From contig NZ_CP098806.1 in assembly GCF_023822005.2 (NCBI RefSeq), positions 3,534,001 to 3,598,000 of the forward strand: 64,000 bases of DNA, given 5' to 3'. This DNA is from Dyadobacter fanqingshengii. Lineage in GTDB: Bacteria > Bacteroidota > Bacteroidia > Cytophagales > Spirosomataceae. Each line of letters begins with the position of its first letter. Positions within the stretch are counted from its first letter, which is position 1. Both the position numbers and the translations under genes were made by a program. This document shows, one piece after another, positions 43,901 to 53,171 of the stretch. The notes beneath the pieces are model-generated. The model worked only from the letters and a program-made list of their open reading frames with translations. It had not been told where the DNA came from and searched no databases.

Positions 43901-45976
43901 CTATTCGAGCCAGACAATTTGTGTAAATGCACCATTCGCGGCAACATCCCAAACTTCAACCCGCACCCACTTCCTGTTTTTCAGGTTTTTGGTAAAGGTA
44001 AACGACTTTTCCCCGAATGCTTCCGTATCGTTCAGATTAACCACATCATGAAAAACCTCTTTTCCATCGCCCGAAATGACTTCCGCACGGTTCAGCGGGA
44101 ACGTCCATTTTGCATTCAGCTTGATCTCAACATTTCCTTTCGCATCCACTTTCGTGGTCTCGCCGGATGTCACATTGTTCACCGTAAACGAAGGCAGCAA
44201 AATTTCACCCGTTGAAACAAAAAACTTACCCTTTTCCATGGCGTCCAGCAGGGGCTGCCAGCCGTCTTCGAACTTCGGCATTTGGTCCAGCTGCATGTAA
44301 TTTACATTCAAATGTCCGTAAAGCTCATAATTTGGCTCGATCCGGAACAAATCTGCCTCAGCAATCACGTATTTTTTCTGTCCCCAATTTGCCATGTCAT
44401 CCATTAAATCCAGCACGCGTTTCCCTAATTTGGGCTGGGACAGATCCGCCGGCATCGCTTTCCAGGCTGCACCCAAAAAACGGTCGGATTTGTAAAATGC
44501 TTCGTCTTTATATTTGTCCGGGAAGCCGGTTGAGCCTTTTGTTCTGGCGTGAGCGGTCCAGGCGAGGCCCTTTTCCAGTTCCAGCAGCTTCAACATTTCA
44601 TCCTTGTTACCAATGCGGTAAAGCTTCCCGTATACTGGATTTTCTTCAACGAAAGGCTGGTCTTTTTCACGGGACATCAACCAATAAACGGGTTTTGGAA
44701 AAATATTCATCCAATGTCCTCCGAAAAAATTGTTTGGTTCCTCACCCGGCAAAAGCAGGAAATTCCCATCCGAAAGTCGCTTACATTCATCAAACATCAT
44801 TTTCAGCTCCGGCCAGCGTTTCGCATCGGGGCCTCGGGGACTTCCGGGACCATGAAATTCTCCCAGATGGACAATGTTAACACCGGTGTTACGGAATGCT
44901 TTCACAAAACCCGGCATGGCAGGAATGGGTCTGCGCGTAAGCACCTCATCCACATGCTCCTGGTGAAAATGACTGGACATGGTGTAATAGCCCGGCAGCG
45001 GCTCGTAAGTGTCATTATGTGTGAAGGCTTTCACTTTTTCCAGCACTTTTCCATCCTTTTCTGCGCTTAATAAGCAGAAGAAATTGTATCGCTGCGGCGT
45101 TTTCGGCGGCGCATTGAACCACGGAACCCATCGTCTGTCGCCGAGCAAGTCGTGCCGGAGGCCAATGCCAAAACCCGGGAACTGGTTCCGGTAATTGTTG
45201 CCATACCAGATGTGTTCGAGGTTATAAGCATTGTCAAGCGGGTAAAAAAACTGGTGCGGCGCCGGAAAAACGGCCAAACTGCCCTCCTTTCCTTCCCCAA
45301 TGATCGTCCTGTATTTCACGGCCATCATATGCGCAGTGTCCATTTTGGTGACCTTCGTATTTCTTACATTATTCTCAGTATCAGACCAAAACAGATTTTC
45401 CCAGGGCGACTCCCGACTAACCAGCCCGGCATCATAAACCACTGCCAGCGAATCCACATCCGTGGCCATTACAGCGGCAACATTCATAAGCGGGCTGCCA
45501 TTGTAAACGGTAAAATTATACGACCCTGAAAACGGCCCAGCGGCTGCTCCTGACACAATGATTTCTGTCTGTGAACCGGAGGTTACGACCTTAACACCAG
45601 TTTTATCCAATGTTACCGGATAGGTTTTGTAAGGTAAATAGGCCGTTTTATCGAAGAAAATATTCCAACCATTCTGCGAAACGAGATCGCGCTTACCGAC
45701 TGTCAGGATGATAGCTGGATCCAAGTTCTTGACAATGGTCTTCTGGCTATCATTTTTTCCAATCAAAAGACTGTTTATCACCGGCTGGCCTTTGCTCAGG
45801 TCAATGATGATTTTGCCAGATTCTGCATTTCCCGCGGGCCATTCTACGTGCAGCAGATTTCCTTCGTTTGTTACCTTAACCCCTTTCTTTTTATCAAAAC
45901 CAGTCAAATCAACGGGGATTTGACCATAAGCAAGCACATTCGAAAAGACAAAAAGGAACAACAGGACTTTACGCAT
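43901..45976 (-). CDS. Large exported protein with CehA/McbA-like (PHP-type) domain
   Basis: Exported protein of 691 residues; the signal peptide ends near residue 19 (LAYGQ). The first 330 residues look beta-rich and unassigned. The second half resembles CehA/McbA-family metal-dependent hydrolases: NIVHLGEFHGPGSPRG (about 371-386), LLLPGEEPNNFFGGHWMNIF, TAHARTKGSTGFPD and a closing GKFFVSTGEILLPSF, supplying His and Glu/Asp residues for a metal site. The substrate is unknown; phosphoester or carbamate-type chemistry is known for relatives. It lies 11 bases downstream of the epimerase gene, so it is part of the region-6 operon. Confidence 0.72.
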   Translation of the reverse strand: MRKVLLFLFVFSNVLAYGQIPVDLTGFDKKKGVKVTNEGNLLHVEWPAGNAESGKIIIDLSKGQPVINSLLIGKNDSQKTIVKNLDPAIILTVGKRDLVSQNGWNIFFDKTAYLPYKTYPVTLDKTGVKVVTSGSQTEIIVSGAAAGPFSGSYNFTVYNGSPLMNVAAVMATDVDSLAVVYDAGLVSRESPWENLFWSDTENNVRNTKVTKMDTAHMMAVKYRTIIGEGKEGSLAVFPAPHQFFYPLDNAYNLEHIWYGNNYRNQFPGFGIGLRHDLLGDRRWVPWFNAPPKTPQRYNFFCLLSAEKDGKVLEKVKAFTHNDTYEPLPGYYTMSSHFHQEHVDEVLTRRPIPAMPGFVKAFRNTGVNIVHLGEFHGPGSPRGPDAKRWPELKMMFDECKRLSDGNFLLLPGEEPNNFFGGHWMNIFPKPVYWLMSREKDQPFVEENPVYGKLYRIGNKDEMLKLLELEKGLAWTAHARTKGSTGFPDKYKDEAFYKSDRFLGAAWKAMPADLSQPKLGKRVLDLMDDMANWGQKKYVIAEADLFRIEPNYELYGHLNVNYMQLDQMPKFEDGWQPLLDAMEKGKFFVSTGEILLPSFTVNNVTSGETTKVDAKGNVEIKLNAKWTFPLNRAEVISGDGKEVFHDVVNLNDTEAFGEKSFTFTKNLKNRKWVRVEVWDVAANGAFTQIVWLE

Positions 45977-45987
45977 ACTTTAAAGGT

Positions 45988-46836
45988 TTAGGAAAACATA
46001 TTTTTATAAAAAGCCAACCCTTCTTCGGCCAGCTCATCGGCACTGCTGGCAAGCGGGCGCCATATGCAAGCGGCACGCGCAAGCTCTTTTGAAGGCTGCC
46101 CAAAAGTTTCAATCACAACAGCGCCATCATAACCAATTTCGACCAGCGCATCGCGGATTCCCTCCCATTCCAAATGTCCCGTTCCAGGTGTTCCGCGGTC
46201 ACTTTCATTGCCCTGAACATGGCATAGTAAGTCTTTTCCGATCTTTCGAACAGAAGCCGGAATGTCTTTTTCCTCAATATTGGAATGGAATGTGTCAAGG
46301 ACAATTTTCAGGTTAGGGCTGGACACTTCATGCACAATGGAAAGCGCTTGATCAACGGTGTTAACCATATCAGTTTCAAAGCGATTAAGCGGTTCTAAAC
46401 CAACGACAACACCGTGGTCGGCCGCTATTTTTCCAATTTCAACCAATGTGTCGATGCACCAGGCGCGTTCCTGTTTTTTTTGTTCGTCCGAAACGATCCT
46501 GGTCTTGCCTACTGCGGAATAAACAGGCCCGCCGAAAATGGGGCTCCCTACGTTTTGTGCAATTTTAATACAGTCGATAATGTATTGTTTTCCAAGCTGC
46601 CGATGCAGGGATTCGGTGCTGGAAATGTCGCGCTCGGGACCGAAAGCGCCGCTGATCGTAATCTTTAAATCAAGATCGCGGGCAACGATTTTTATTGCAT
46701 CCCAATCGATGATGCTTGTGTCTTCAACGGCTATTTCAATGATGTCATAGCCCATGTTTTTTACCTTGGTCAGCAGGTCAATGTTCTGCGTTGAGAATGG
46801 GGATACCCATATGAAAGTGCTTGCTCCGAATAGCAT
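45988..46836 (-). CDS. Sugar epimerase of the D-tagatose 3-epimerase-like TIM-barrel family
   Basis: Cytoplasmic enzyme of 282 residues. The four metal ligands of the family can be placed: Glu148 (VGLEPLNRFETD), Asp181 (VLDTFHSN), His206 (CHVQGNESDRGTPG) and Glu243 (VIETFG), with Arg213 in the usual substrate-binding place. This set is that of D-tagatose/D-psicose 3-epimerases, which act at C-3 of ketoses. It probably converts a sugar, perhaps a keto-sugar, made by the oxidoreductase encoded 20 bases upstream. Confidence 0.92.
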   Translation of the reverse strand: MLFGASTFIWVSPFSTQNIDLLTKVKNMGYDIIEIAVEDTSIIDWDAIKIVARDLDLKITISGAFGPERDISSTESLHRQLGKQYIIDCIKIAQNVGSPIFGGPVYSAVGKTRIVSDEQKKQERAWCIDTLVEIGKIAADHGVVVGLEPLNRFETDMVNTVDQALSIVHEVSSPNLKIVLDTFHSNIEEKDIPASVRKIGKDLLCHVQGNESDRGTPGTGHLEWEGIRDALVEIGYDGAVVIETFGQPSKELARAACIWRPLASSADELAEEGLAFYKNMFS

Positions 46837-46856
46837 CTGGTGAAGTTTATAAGGTT

Positions 46857-47972
46857 TTACTCAAAACTAGGCACATTCACCCGCACGCCGCCTTTCATGG
46901 CCGACTCGTGTGCGCATATGCCGGCGCATGTGTAATTGGCTGCCAAGGCTGCATCAACCGCGGAATCGCGGCCTTCAACGATGGCGGCAACGAATTCCTG
47001 CACCAAATGCGGGTGAGATCCTCCGTGTCCTGCTCCTTGCAAGAACGAAACGTGGTTTGGATCGTCGATTTTTTCACGTTTTGTAAAATGCTTGATCGGT
47101 TCGATTAAAAGTTCGTCTGTATCAGGGACATCGATGCGTTTTGCATTTTCACCGCCATCAAAAACAATGTGGCTTTCATCCTGCAATTGCTCCCATTCAA
47201 ACGACATTTTGGTGCCATAAACATCATAACTCTCGCGATATTGCCGCACCACATCAAACAATGAACGTGTTGCCTCTGCAACCACATCAGAATTTCTTAA
47301 CGTAAATGTGGCCGTTTCAACCGCAAACGGAGAGCCATAGCGACTAGCCAGATCTTCGCTCAATCTGCCTGATCCGTGGCATACAACCGTTTCGGCGATG
47401 GTGTTATTGATCTTCAAGAGCGGAGAAATCGCGTGCGTGCCGTTCAGCATCGGCGGGTAACCCTTCCAATATTCACCCCAGCCTTCCATGCTCATATCCT
47501 GAATATGCGATCCGCGAACAAACTGAATGCGGCCCAGTTCGCCAGTTTCAGCCAATTTCAAGCCATATAAAAATTCACGCGTGTAAAGCGCAGTTTCCAT
47601 CATCATGTACACCTTGCCGGAACGGCGTTTTGCTTCCACGATCGCTGTGCAATCTTCCACGGTCATCGCCATCGGAATGGTGCAGGCGGTGTGTTTTCCG
47701 GCATTAAGGGAGGCCAATGTCATTTTTGCGTGCTCAGGAACCGGCGTTACCACGTGGATGGCATCTACATCGTCTCTTTTGGGAACATCTTCGAAATGTT
47801 CAAAAACCAGGTTCGGGTCCAGATTGAATTTAGCAGTCAGTTCGTCACGGGTTTCTTTGCTGCGCGTACAAATTCCTACGGCTTTAATGTTCGGGTGACT
47901 TTGGTAAATGGGGATAAATTCTTTTCCAAAACCCATTCCAACGATAACGACTGTGATTTGCTTCTGACTCAT
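46857..47972 (-). CDS. Cytoplasmic Gfo/Idh/MocA-family oxidoreductase
   Basis: NAD(P)-dependent sugar oxidoreductase of 371 residues without an export signal. Rossmann motif VVIVGMGFGKEFIPIY (about 8-23), DAIHVVTPVPEHAKMTLASL (69-88) and, in place of the common EKP, KHTACTIPMAMTVED with Ile-Pro at the EKP position. The C-terminal domain has GAGHGGSHPHLVQEFVAAI, in which His residues are typical. It is tightly grouped with the epimerase and ThuA genes, suggesting oxidation and epimerisation of one imported sugar. The change at the EKP lysine is unusual for the family. Confidence 0.9.
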   Translation of the reverse strand: MSQKQITVVIVGMGFGKEFIPIYQSHPNIKAVGICTRSKETRDELTAKFNLDPNLVFEHFEDVPKRDDVDAIHVVTPVPEHAKMTLASLNAGKHTACTIPMAMTVEDCTAIVEAKRRSGKVYMMMETALYTREFLYGLKLAETGELGRIQFVRGSHIQDMSMEGWGEYWKGYPPMLNGTHAISPLLKINNTIAETVVCHGSGRLSEDLASRYGSPFAVETATFTLRNSDVVAEATRSLFDVVRQYRESYDVYGTKMSFEWEQLQDESHIVFDGGENAKRIDVPDTDELLIEPIKHFTKREKIDDPNHVSFLQGAGHGGSHPHLVQEFVAAIVEGRDSAVDAALAANYTCAGICAHESAMKGGVRVNVPSFE

Positions 47973-47999
47973 TTTTTTGTTTTTGTTTAGTTGTTTGTT

Positions 48000-48082
48000 C
48001 TCCCCGGATTAAAATCCGGGGCCATAGACAGAAAGTCCCTATGGGACAGTTTCATATTGCTGCTCCGGGTTTCAACCCGGAG
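48000..48082. repeat. Cluster of three hairpins between two operon genes
   Basis: Three inverted repeats in 83 bases: CCCCGGATT/AATCCGGGG (48002-48021), GTCCC/GGGAC (48035-48047) and CTCCGGGTT/AACCCGGAG (48063-48082). The unit resembles a dispersed palindromic repeat of Cytophagales genomes. It fills the 114-base gap between the ThuA and oxidoreductase genes. No T run follows the hairpins, so they would slow or protect rather than end transcription. Confidence 0.8.
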
Positions 48083-48086
48083 AAAA

Positions 48087-48818
48087 CTAGTTAGCAGCCC
48101 ACTGAACGGCGTTTCGCAAAATAGTCTGGTAAGGCGCAATGGTGTGCGAGGCGGCATCGTGGCCCAGCGCAATGGCCACAATCTTTCCCTTCGGATATTT
48201 TACAATGAATATGCTTGGGAAAACTTTATCCGAAGTGGCGGCTTTTGCCGTTGCCAAAACTTCGATCGGCGATCCGGATTCGTCAGGAATCTGATAATAC
48301 AGCTCGTCATCCAGGTGAAATGTTTCCGGCACATTCTTGGTTACAGGGTGCTTCTTGGTGATCGTGACGTCAAACGGGCCATATTTGTCATGCCCTTTTG
48401 AGCCTCCGCCAACGAGTTTTTGGTTGTATTCGGGCCAGTCTTTCCAGTTGTACCAAAGTGCAGGATGGGCGAGAACCAGCCCTTTTCCTGCATCAACGAA
48501 TGCAAATATGGCTTTGCGGGTTGCATCGTCGGCGATGGGCTGGTTGTTTGCCAAAAGAAGCACATCAATGTCTTTCAATTTGCCCAAAATGGCAGTCGGG
48601 TCGCTGGTGTACTCCACTGTGGCAAACCCATCTTTTTGCAGCGTTTCCACGTCTGTGCCTTTATACCATTTATCAAAATCGTGAGAAGAACCGCCGCCGA
48701 CCAGCAAAACGCGAATTGCCTTTTTAATGGGCTTATCAATGTCATTGCCTGCATTTACCGCCACAAAAACGAGCAGCAAAATCAAGGTGAAGGCAGTTTT
48801 TAAAAATGAATTTATCAT
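48087..48818 (-). CDS. Exported ThuA-domain protein
   Basis: Protein of 243 residues with a signal peptide (FLKTAFTLILLLVFVAVNAG) and a ThuA fold related to glutamine-amidotransferase-like proteins. Recognisable are IRVLLVGGGSSHDFDKWYKG (about 34-53), DVLLLANNQPI, GKGLVLAHPALWYNWKDWPEYN and the end VAIALGHDAASH with WAAN. ThuA proteins accompany oxidation-based disaccharide use (trehalose in rhizobia), but their reaction is unclear. Its domain partly repeats the N-terminal part of the giant protein encoded 49 bases upstream. Confidence 0.9.
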   Translation of the reverse strand: MINSFLKTAFTLILLLVFVAVNAGNDIDKPIKKAIRVLLVGGGSSHDFDKWYKGTDVETLQKDGFATVEYTSDPTAILGKLKDIDVLLLANNQPIADDATRKAIFAFVDAGKGLVLAHPALWYNWKDWPEYNQKLVGGGSKGHDKYGPFDVTITKKHPVTKNVPETFHLDDELYYQIPDESGSPIEVLATAKAATSDKVFPSIFIVKYPKGKIVAIALGHDAASHTIAPYQTILRNAVQWAAN

Positions 48819-48867
48819 TTGTGAGAAATTAAAAGTTTTAGCTTCTGGGTTTAAAAGGTCTTTTTGG

Positions 48868-51800
48868 TTATTTAACTACCCGTAAAATCCCGTTCATTCC
48901 GCGCCAGTGGCCGGGGAATGTGCACACATAAGAATAATCGCCGGGCTCGTTAGGGACTGTAAATTCAAGTGTGACTGTTTCTCCTGAATTAACCAGTTTG
49001 GTTGAATACAAAACCTCAGCAATTTTCGGAACATACTGCTTCTCAGCAGCTTTGGGGTCACGCAGCATTTCATCCGCCGCCTGACCCACTTTCTGCAATG
49101 TTCCAGGCTTAATAATGAGCAAATTGTGCTGCATCCCATCCGGATTTTCCAGATTGATCACCACTTTTTGCCCAGCCTTGACCGTGAGTAGTTTCTTATC
49201 AAATTGCATAATCTCTTTTTCCACTTTCAGCTCAATGACCGTCGAATTGGATGACTTTGCAATGTTTGTCCGGGCAGTTTTTTCAGTTTCCATAGCCGCG
49301 TAATTCCCCTCGGATGGCCGGTTAAGCTCTAATGATGCCTTTTGAAAATTACCAACAAACCCAAATTTGCCTTCATAAGAACCTATTTTGTCCTCACCTT
49401 CCATATCCTCGCCACTGCGGACCGTGTTGCTGAGTGGCGCTGCAAAGAGCATATGCGCCTTCCCTTTCGCAGCCTCTTTTCCATCAATCGAAATGGTAAT
49501 GTCTCCGGCTTTGGTCAGACCGGCCACCACATCAAACTTGTCCGGAAGCGGTTCGCTGGTTGCTGCCTGGCTCACCATACCGTGCTGTTTTACAGCCATT
49601 ATGAGCTTTCCATCCTGAATGTACAAGGCATAACCGCCCTCTTTTCCGCCTTGCCCGGCGATGAAACCTTGCAGCGGTTTGTCTTTTGCCTTTGTAATGC
49701 TGGCCTTAATAGTGATTTCTTTGCCAGATACATCAGGCGGGAATTGCAGGGTATTTCTGCGGCCCAATGGATACACTTCTCTATAAAGTGCTTTGGCAAC
49801 CTGCTCTGTAAATGCAGATTTGACCGATTGTTTTTCCGCAGCGGCCAAAAATCCATTTTCATGGCTAATAGCGGCCGCCAATAGTGCTTTGGACAGCCAG
49901 GGATCTTTTGCATTTTGTTCTTCCAATGCTGCCTGGTAAACAGCTTCGCCCACTTTTTCGGAAGCTGGTAATTCAACAAGGGCTACAAAAACGCTTAGCC
50001 GCGTGTTCAGATTGGCGTCTTTCATACGCTTTTGCAGCATTTCAAAACTCTGTTCATTCTTCGGTAGCACACTCGCCGCTGCTTTGCGAACACCAGCCGC
50101 CGGGTGAGTCAATGCTTTGTTGACCACTTGTAATGCTTCAACATTGGAGCCATCCAGAGCACCCAGCCCGTGCAATGTCCATAATGCGTGCACGGCGGGA
50201 CTGTTCAGCCCGATTTCGTCCACTTTTGGATTGTTTATGATTTTAAATAAATCCGGAACAACAGACAGTTTTTTAGACTCAACCAAAAGGCGCTGCGCGG
50301 TCATACGCCAGAACATGTTGTCGTTTTCCAATGCTGCGATGAGTCCTGGCAGATCATCTTTTGACAGCTTCATGGGTGGCATGTTCTTGCCATTTTTATA
50401 AACAACCCGATAAATCCTGCCGTGATTCAGGTCGCGCATGGGGCTGCTGAATGCATTTCCAGGACCGTGAGGCTGTTCTTTGAATGGCATAATAAACTCC
50501 GCAGGCGATTGCGCCGGCACAAACACATTGTGCTGAATAATGAAGTTATACCAATCGGCGATCCATACAGCGCCATCCGGGCCGGTTTCTGCTTGCACGG
50601 GACCGAACCATTCGTCGGAACTCGCCATAAAATTCCAGCCATCTTTTTCCTTAAAACCCGCCCCATCCGGTTCCAGAATGGCTTTGTGAACCAGGCGGAT
50701 TGTGGGTTCTGAAACAAATGCAATGCGGTTCCAATATTCTTTGGGAAAATTTCTTGCGGTGTAAAAATGGTGACCGGCAGCGGAAGTGAACCCTCCTACC
50801 ACATCTACCTGGCGCAAATTGGGCGTCAGCGAATGTGCGTCGTAATGTCCGTCAATTTTTTGAACTGATAAAACAGCGGGCGCATCGTCATCGCCAATGG
50901 TCCGTTGCATATATTGGCCAGGCATGGAGTAAAAGGCACTGTGCGTGTTGTTGGCCGTCGAGAGGAAAACATTGTTATCCTCGGTCATGCCCAATCCCCA
51001 GGTGTTGTTGCTGCTGCTTCCGAGGTAAGCAAACTCTTTTCCATCCGGTTTGAAATGATAAACCCCTTGCGAGAAATTCATTTTCTTACCATTGATAGAC
51101 CCCTTAAAACCCGAATAACCCAACACGCCCCAAATCTTGTTATCAAATCCATATTGCAGATTCGAGGGCCCGGCGTGCGTATCGTTCTTGCCCCAACCCG
51201 TCATAATCACTTCCCGGACATCGGCCACATCATCGCCGTTGGTGTCTTTCATGAAAATGAAATCCGGCGCCATTGAAACAATGATCCCGCCGTTGGAGAA
51301 AACCATACTGGTCGGAATATTCAGCTTGTCCGCGAAAACAGTGAACTTATCGGCTTTTCCATCACCATTGGTGTCTTCGCAAATTTTGATGCGATCATTG
51401 GCCGCTCCGTCTGTTTCTTTGAAAGTATTGGGATAATCCACCGATTCTACGACCCATAACCTGCCTTTTTCGTCCCAGGCCATAGCAATGGGGTTGGTAA
51501 TGTCCGGTTCCGCTGCGAAGAGTTGTATTTCAAAATCGGCCGGAATCTGGGTTAGCTTGTTGGATTCCGCAGGCGAGAGCGACTCCTGCATTTTCGGCAC
51601 AATATGCCTTTTAGTATAATGTGCGATTGAATCGGACTGGTAAATGTCAACGTCGGGCAACTTCAATGCTGCGATTTCTGCCTTTACATGATCACCTACT
51701 GCCCATAAAACGCCATTTCTTACCAAATCCAGAAATCCTCTGTTCGTCCAGGTGCTGTCTTCGTGACCATATGCGGTGTAAAAAACGCGGCCTTTTCCCT

Positions 51801-52407
51801 CATTGCGCACCCATGTATATGGCTCGTGCACATCGCCTTCGACGCGCTCGCCCAGAACCGTTTTGTCGGGATTCAGGTTTTTGTGCACATATGTTTCGTC
51901 CCAAGTCTCAAAATCCGTAATGCCCTGCATCACAGGATGATCCGGTTTCAGGACCGTGTTTTTAAAACTCCCTACTTTGTGCGAAGCAAACTGGCCGCCG
52001 ATGGTTTTGATATACCAACTCGAATTCCTGAAACAACCCGAAGCGGAATGCAGCGGAATGAGGCCTTTGCCGCCCTCGACAAAGGCTTTCATAGCGCTTT
52101 CCTGAGCAGGTGAGAGGGAATCATGGTTGGCATAAATGATCAGGCCGTCATATTTTTTCAGGTTTTCAAGATTGATATCATTGAGATCGACGGTGTACGT
52201 CATGTTGATCCCACTTTTGAACAATTTGACTGAAAGCCAGGGAGCATATTTTCCGGAATCGTGGTGCTTGCTGGTATGTCCGAGAAACAGCACTTCTGCT
52301 CGCCGGCCCTGCGAGATGCCGGTTTTTGACCCCGCCGAATTCATTTTACTTTTTACACACCCCAATATGACTAACCCGATAAGCAACACCAAACTGTAAT
52401 TCCTCAT
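48868..52407 (-). CDS. Giant lipoprotein: ThuA + membrane-bound dehydrogenase + HEAT + LamG-like + cupredoxin
   Basis: Envelope lipoprotein of 1179 residues (lipobox VILGC, Cys17). Order: a ThuA domain (about 35-240: GKGLIPLHSASGCFRNSSWY, RVFYTAYGHEDSTW); a beta-propeller of the PVC/PQQ-like membrane-bound dehydrogenase type (about 285-680: FEIQLFAAEPDITNPIAMAW, EDTNGDGKADKF, WIADWYNF); HEAT-like helices (about 690-850); a LamG-like jelly roll (about 890-1060); and a C-terminal cupredoxin with copper ligands in MQHN and YVCTFPGHWRGMNG (His, Cys, His, Met). No CXXCH heme motif is present, though related proteins often have one. It could pass electrons from substrate oxidation to copper. It is central to the region-6 operon. 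Confidence 0.87.
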   Translation of the reverse strand: MRNYSLVLLIGLVILGCVKSKMNSAGSKTGISQGRRAEVLFLGHTSKHHDSGKYAPWLSVKLFKSGINMTYTVDLNDINLENLKKYDGLIIYANHDSLSPAQESAMKAFVEGGKGLIPLHSASGCFRNSSWYIKTIGGQFASHKVGSFKNTVLKPDHPVMQGITDFETWDETYVHKNLNPDKTVLGERVEGDVHEPYTWVRNEGKGRVFYTAYGHEDSTWTNRGFLDLVRNGVLWAVGDHVKAEIAALKLPDVDIYQSDSIAHYTKRHIVPKMQESLSPAESNKLTQIPADFEIQLFAAEPDITNPIAMAWDEKGRLWVVESVDYPNTFKETDGAANDRIKICEDTNGDGKADKFTVFADKLNIPTSMVFSNGGIIVSMAPDFIFMKDTNGDDVADVREVIMTGWGKNDTHAGPSNLQYGFDNKIWGVLGYSGFKGSINGKKMNFSQGVYHFKPDGKEFAYLGSSSNNTWGLGMTEDNNVFLSTANNTHSAFYSMPGQYMQRTIGDDDAPAVLSVQKIDGHYDAHSLTPNLRQVDVVGGFTSAAGHHFYTARNFPKEYWNRIAFVSEPTIRLVHKAILEPDGAGFKEKDGWNFMASSDEWFGPVQAETGPDGAVWIADWYNFIIQHNVFVPAQSPAEFIMPFKEQPHGPGNAFSSPMRDLNHGRIYRVVYKNGKNMPPMKLSKDDLPGLIAALENDNMFWRMTAQRLLVESKKLSVVPDLFKIINNPKVDEIGLNSPAVHALWTLHGLGALDGSNVEALQVVNKALTHPAAGVRKAAASVLPKNEQSFEMLQKRMKDANLNTRLSVFVALVELPASEKVGEAVYQAALEEQNAKDPWLSKALLAAAISHENGFLAAAEKQSVKSAFTEQVAKALYREVYPLGRRNTLQFPPDVSGKEITIKASITKAKDKPLQGFIAGQGGKEGGYALYIQDGKLIMAVKQHGMVSQAATSEPLPDKFDVVAGLTKAGDITISIDGKEAAKGKAHMLFAAPLSNTVRSGEDMEGEDKIGSYEGKFGFVGNFQKASLELNRPSEGNYAAMETEKTARTNIAKSSNSTVIELKVEKEIMQFDKKLLTVKAGQKVVINLENPDGMQHNLLIIKPGTLQKVGQAADEMLRDPKAAEKQYVPKIAEVLYSTKLVNSGETVTLEFTVPNEPGDYSYVCTFPGHWRGMNGILRVVK

Positions 52408-52442
52408 TAACTAAGCTGTTTTAAATTCACTTGAAGCCTTCA

Positions 52443-53144
52443 TCAGAACTCCACTTTTTGAACTGGTGAAAAAATCATATCCTCAACATCTTTAATCTTC
52501 ACGCCCACTCTCGCAAACACATATTTCTGAGTTGGGACCAAGGCAGGGATTTCGGTTTCAATGGCAACTGCATTCAGGTTTTTTATGTCTGCGCCTGCAA
52601 TGTCGGTTACGCCCACGTTGGTTGCCCGAGACACGAATTCCGTCTTATTAATAAAAAGGGAGACCCGTTCAATGGCCTTTGCGTCGGTGCCGGTGATGAT
52701 TTTTTCGAGCTTCAATGTGGCTGTTACCTTGTTCTCGGCTCCGGCAAACTGTGGTGTGCGGATCATGTAGTAAGGCATCACTTCGAAGTCGAGCTCCTGG
52801 TTGCCTTCCAGCGTCACGAATAGTGTATCCTTGGCTGCCGCGTCTTTTTCCAGTGTTTTAAATGGTCCTCTTCCTTTTGGTACAACCATTTTGTATTTAC
52901 CATTAAAAAGCAATGCAGAGTAGGAACCGTCTTGGTCAACCTGCGCATCAATGGCGGCGAGTTTACCGAAACCGGGCTGCCAAAGTTGCAGCCTTACCTG
53001 GTTGTATTCCACACCAATGGGCTCACCCTGGTAGACGATCTGGCCTGATAATGTTGATTTTGGCTCCGTAAAGTTGTCTTTTCCGCACGAAGCGAGCAGG
53101 ACAAGCATGGCCAGGAATGGTATAAAATGAAATCTGATTTTCAT
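52443..53144 (-). CDS. DUF3823-type lipoprotein
   Basis: Surface lipoprotein of 233 residues; lipobox LLASC gives Cys20. The N-terminal half matches DUF3823, a beta-sandwich often coded next to SusD: LSGQIVYQGEPIGVEYNQVR (about 32-51), LWQPGFGKLAAIDAQVDQDG and YSALLFNGKYKMVVP. Its likely role is extra glycan binding at the surface, with a second beta domain from about residue 130. It lies 27 bases downstream of susD. Confidence 0.88.
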   Translation of the reverse strand: MKIRFHFIPFLAMLVLLASCGKDNFTEPKSTLSGQIVYQGEPIGVEYNQVRLQLWQPGFGKLAAIDAQVDQDGSYSALLFNGKYKMVVPKGRGPFKTLEKDAAAKDTLFVTLEGNQELDFEVMPYYMIRTPQFAGAENKVTATLKLEKIITGTDAKAIERVSLFINKTEFVSRATNVGVTDIAGADIKNLNAVAIETEIPALVPTQKYVFARVGVKIKDVEDMIFSPVQKVEF

Positions 53145-53171
53145 AATATCTGATCTTTTAAATGTGATTGC

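Noticed and set aside
44212..44880. Open frame of 222 codons opposite the CehA-like gene
   Set aside because: The minus-strand protein has a signal peptide and domain motifs; the plus-strand frame has none.
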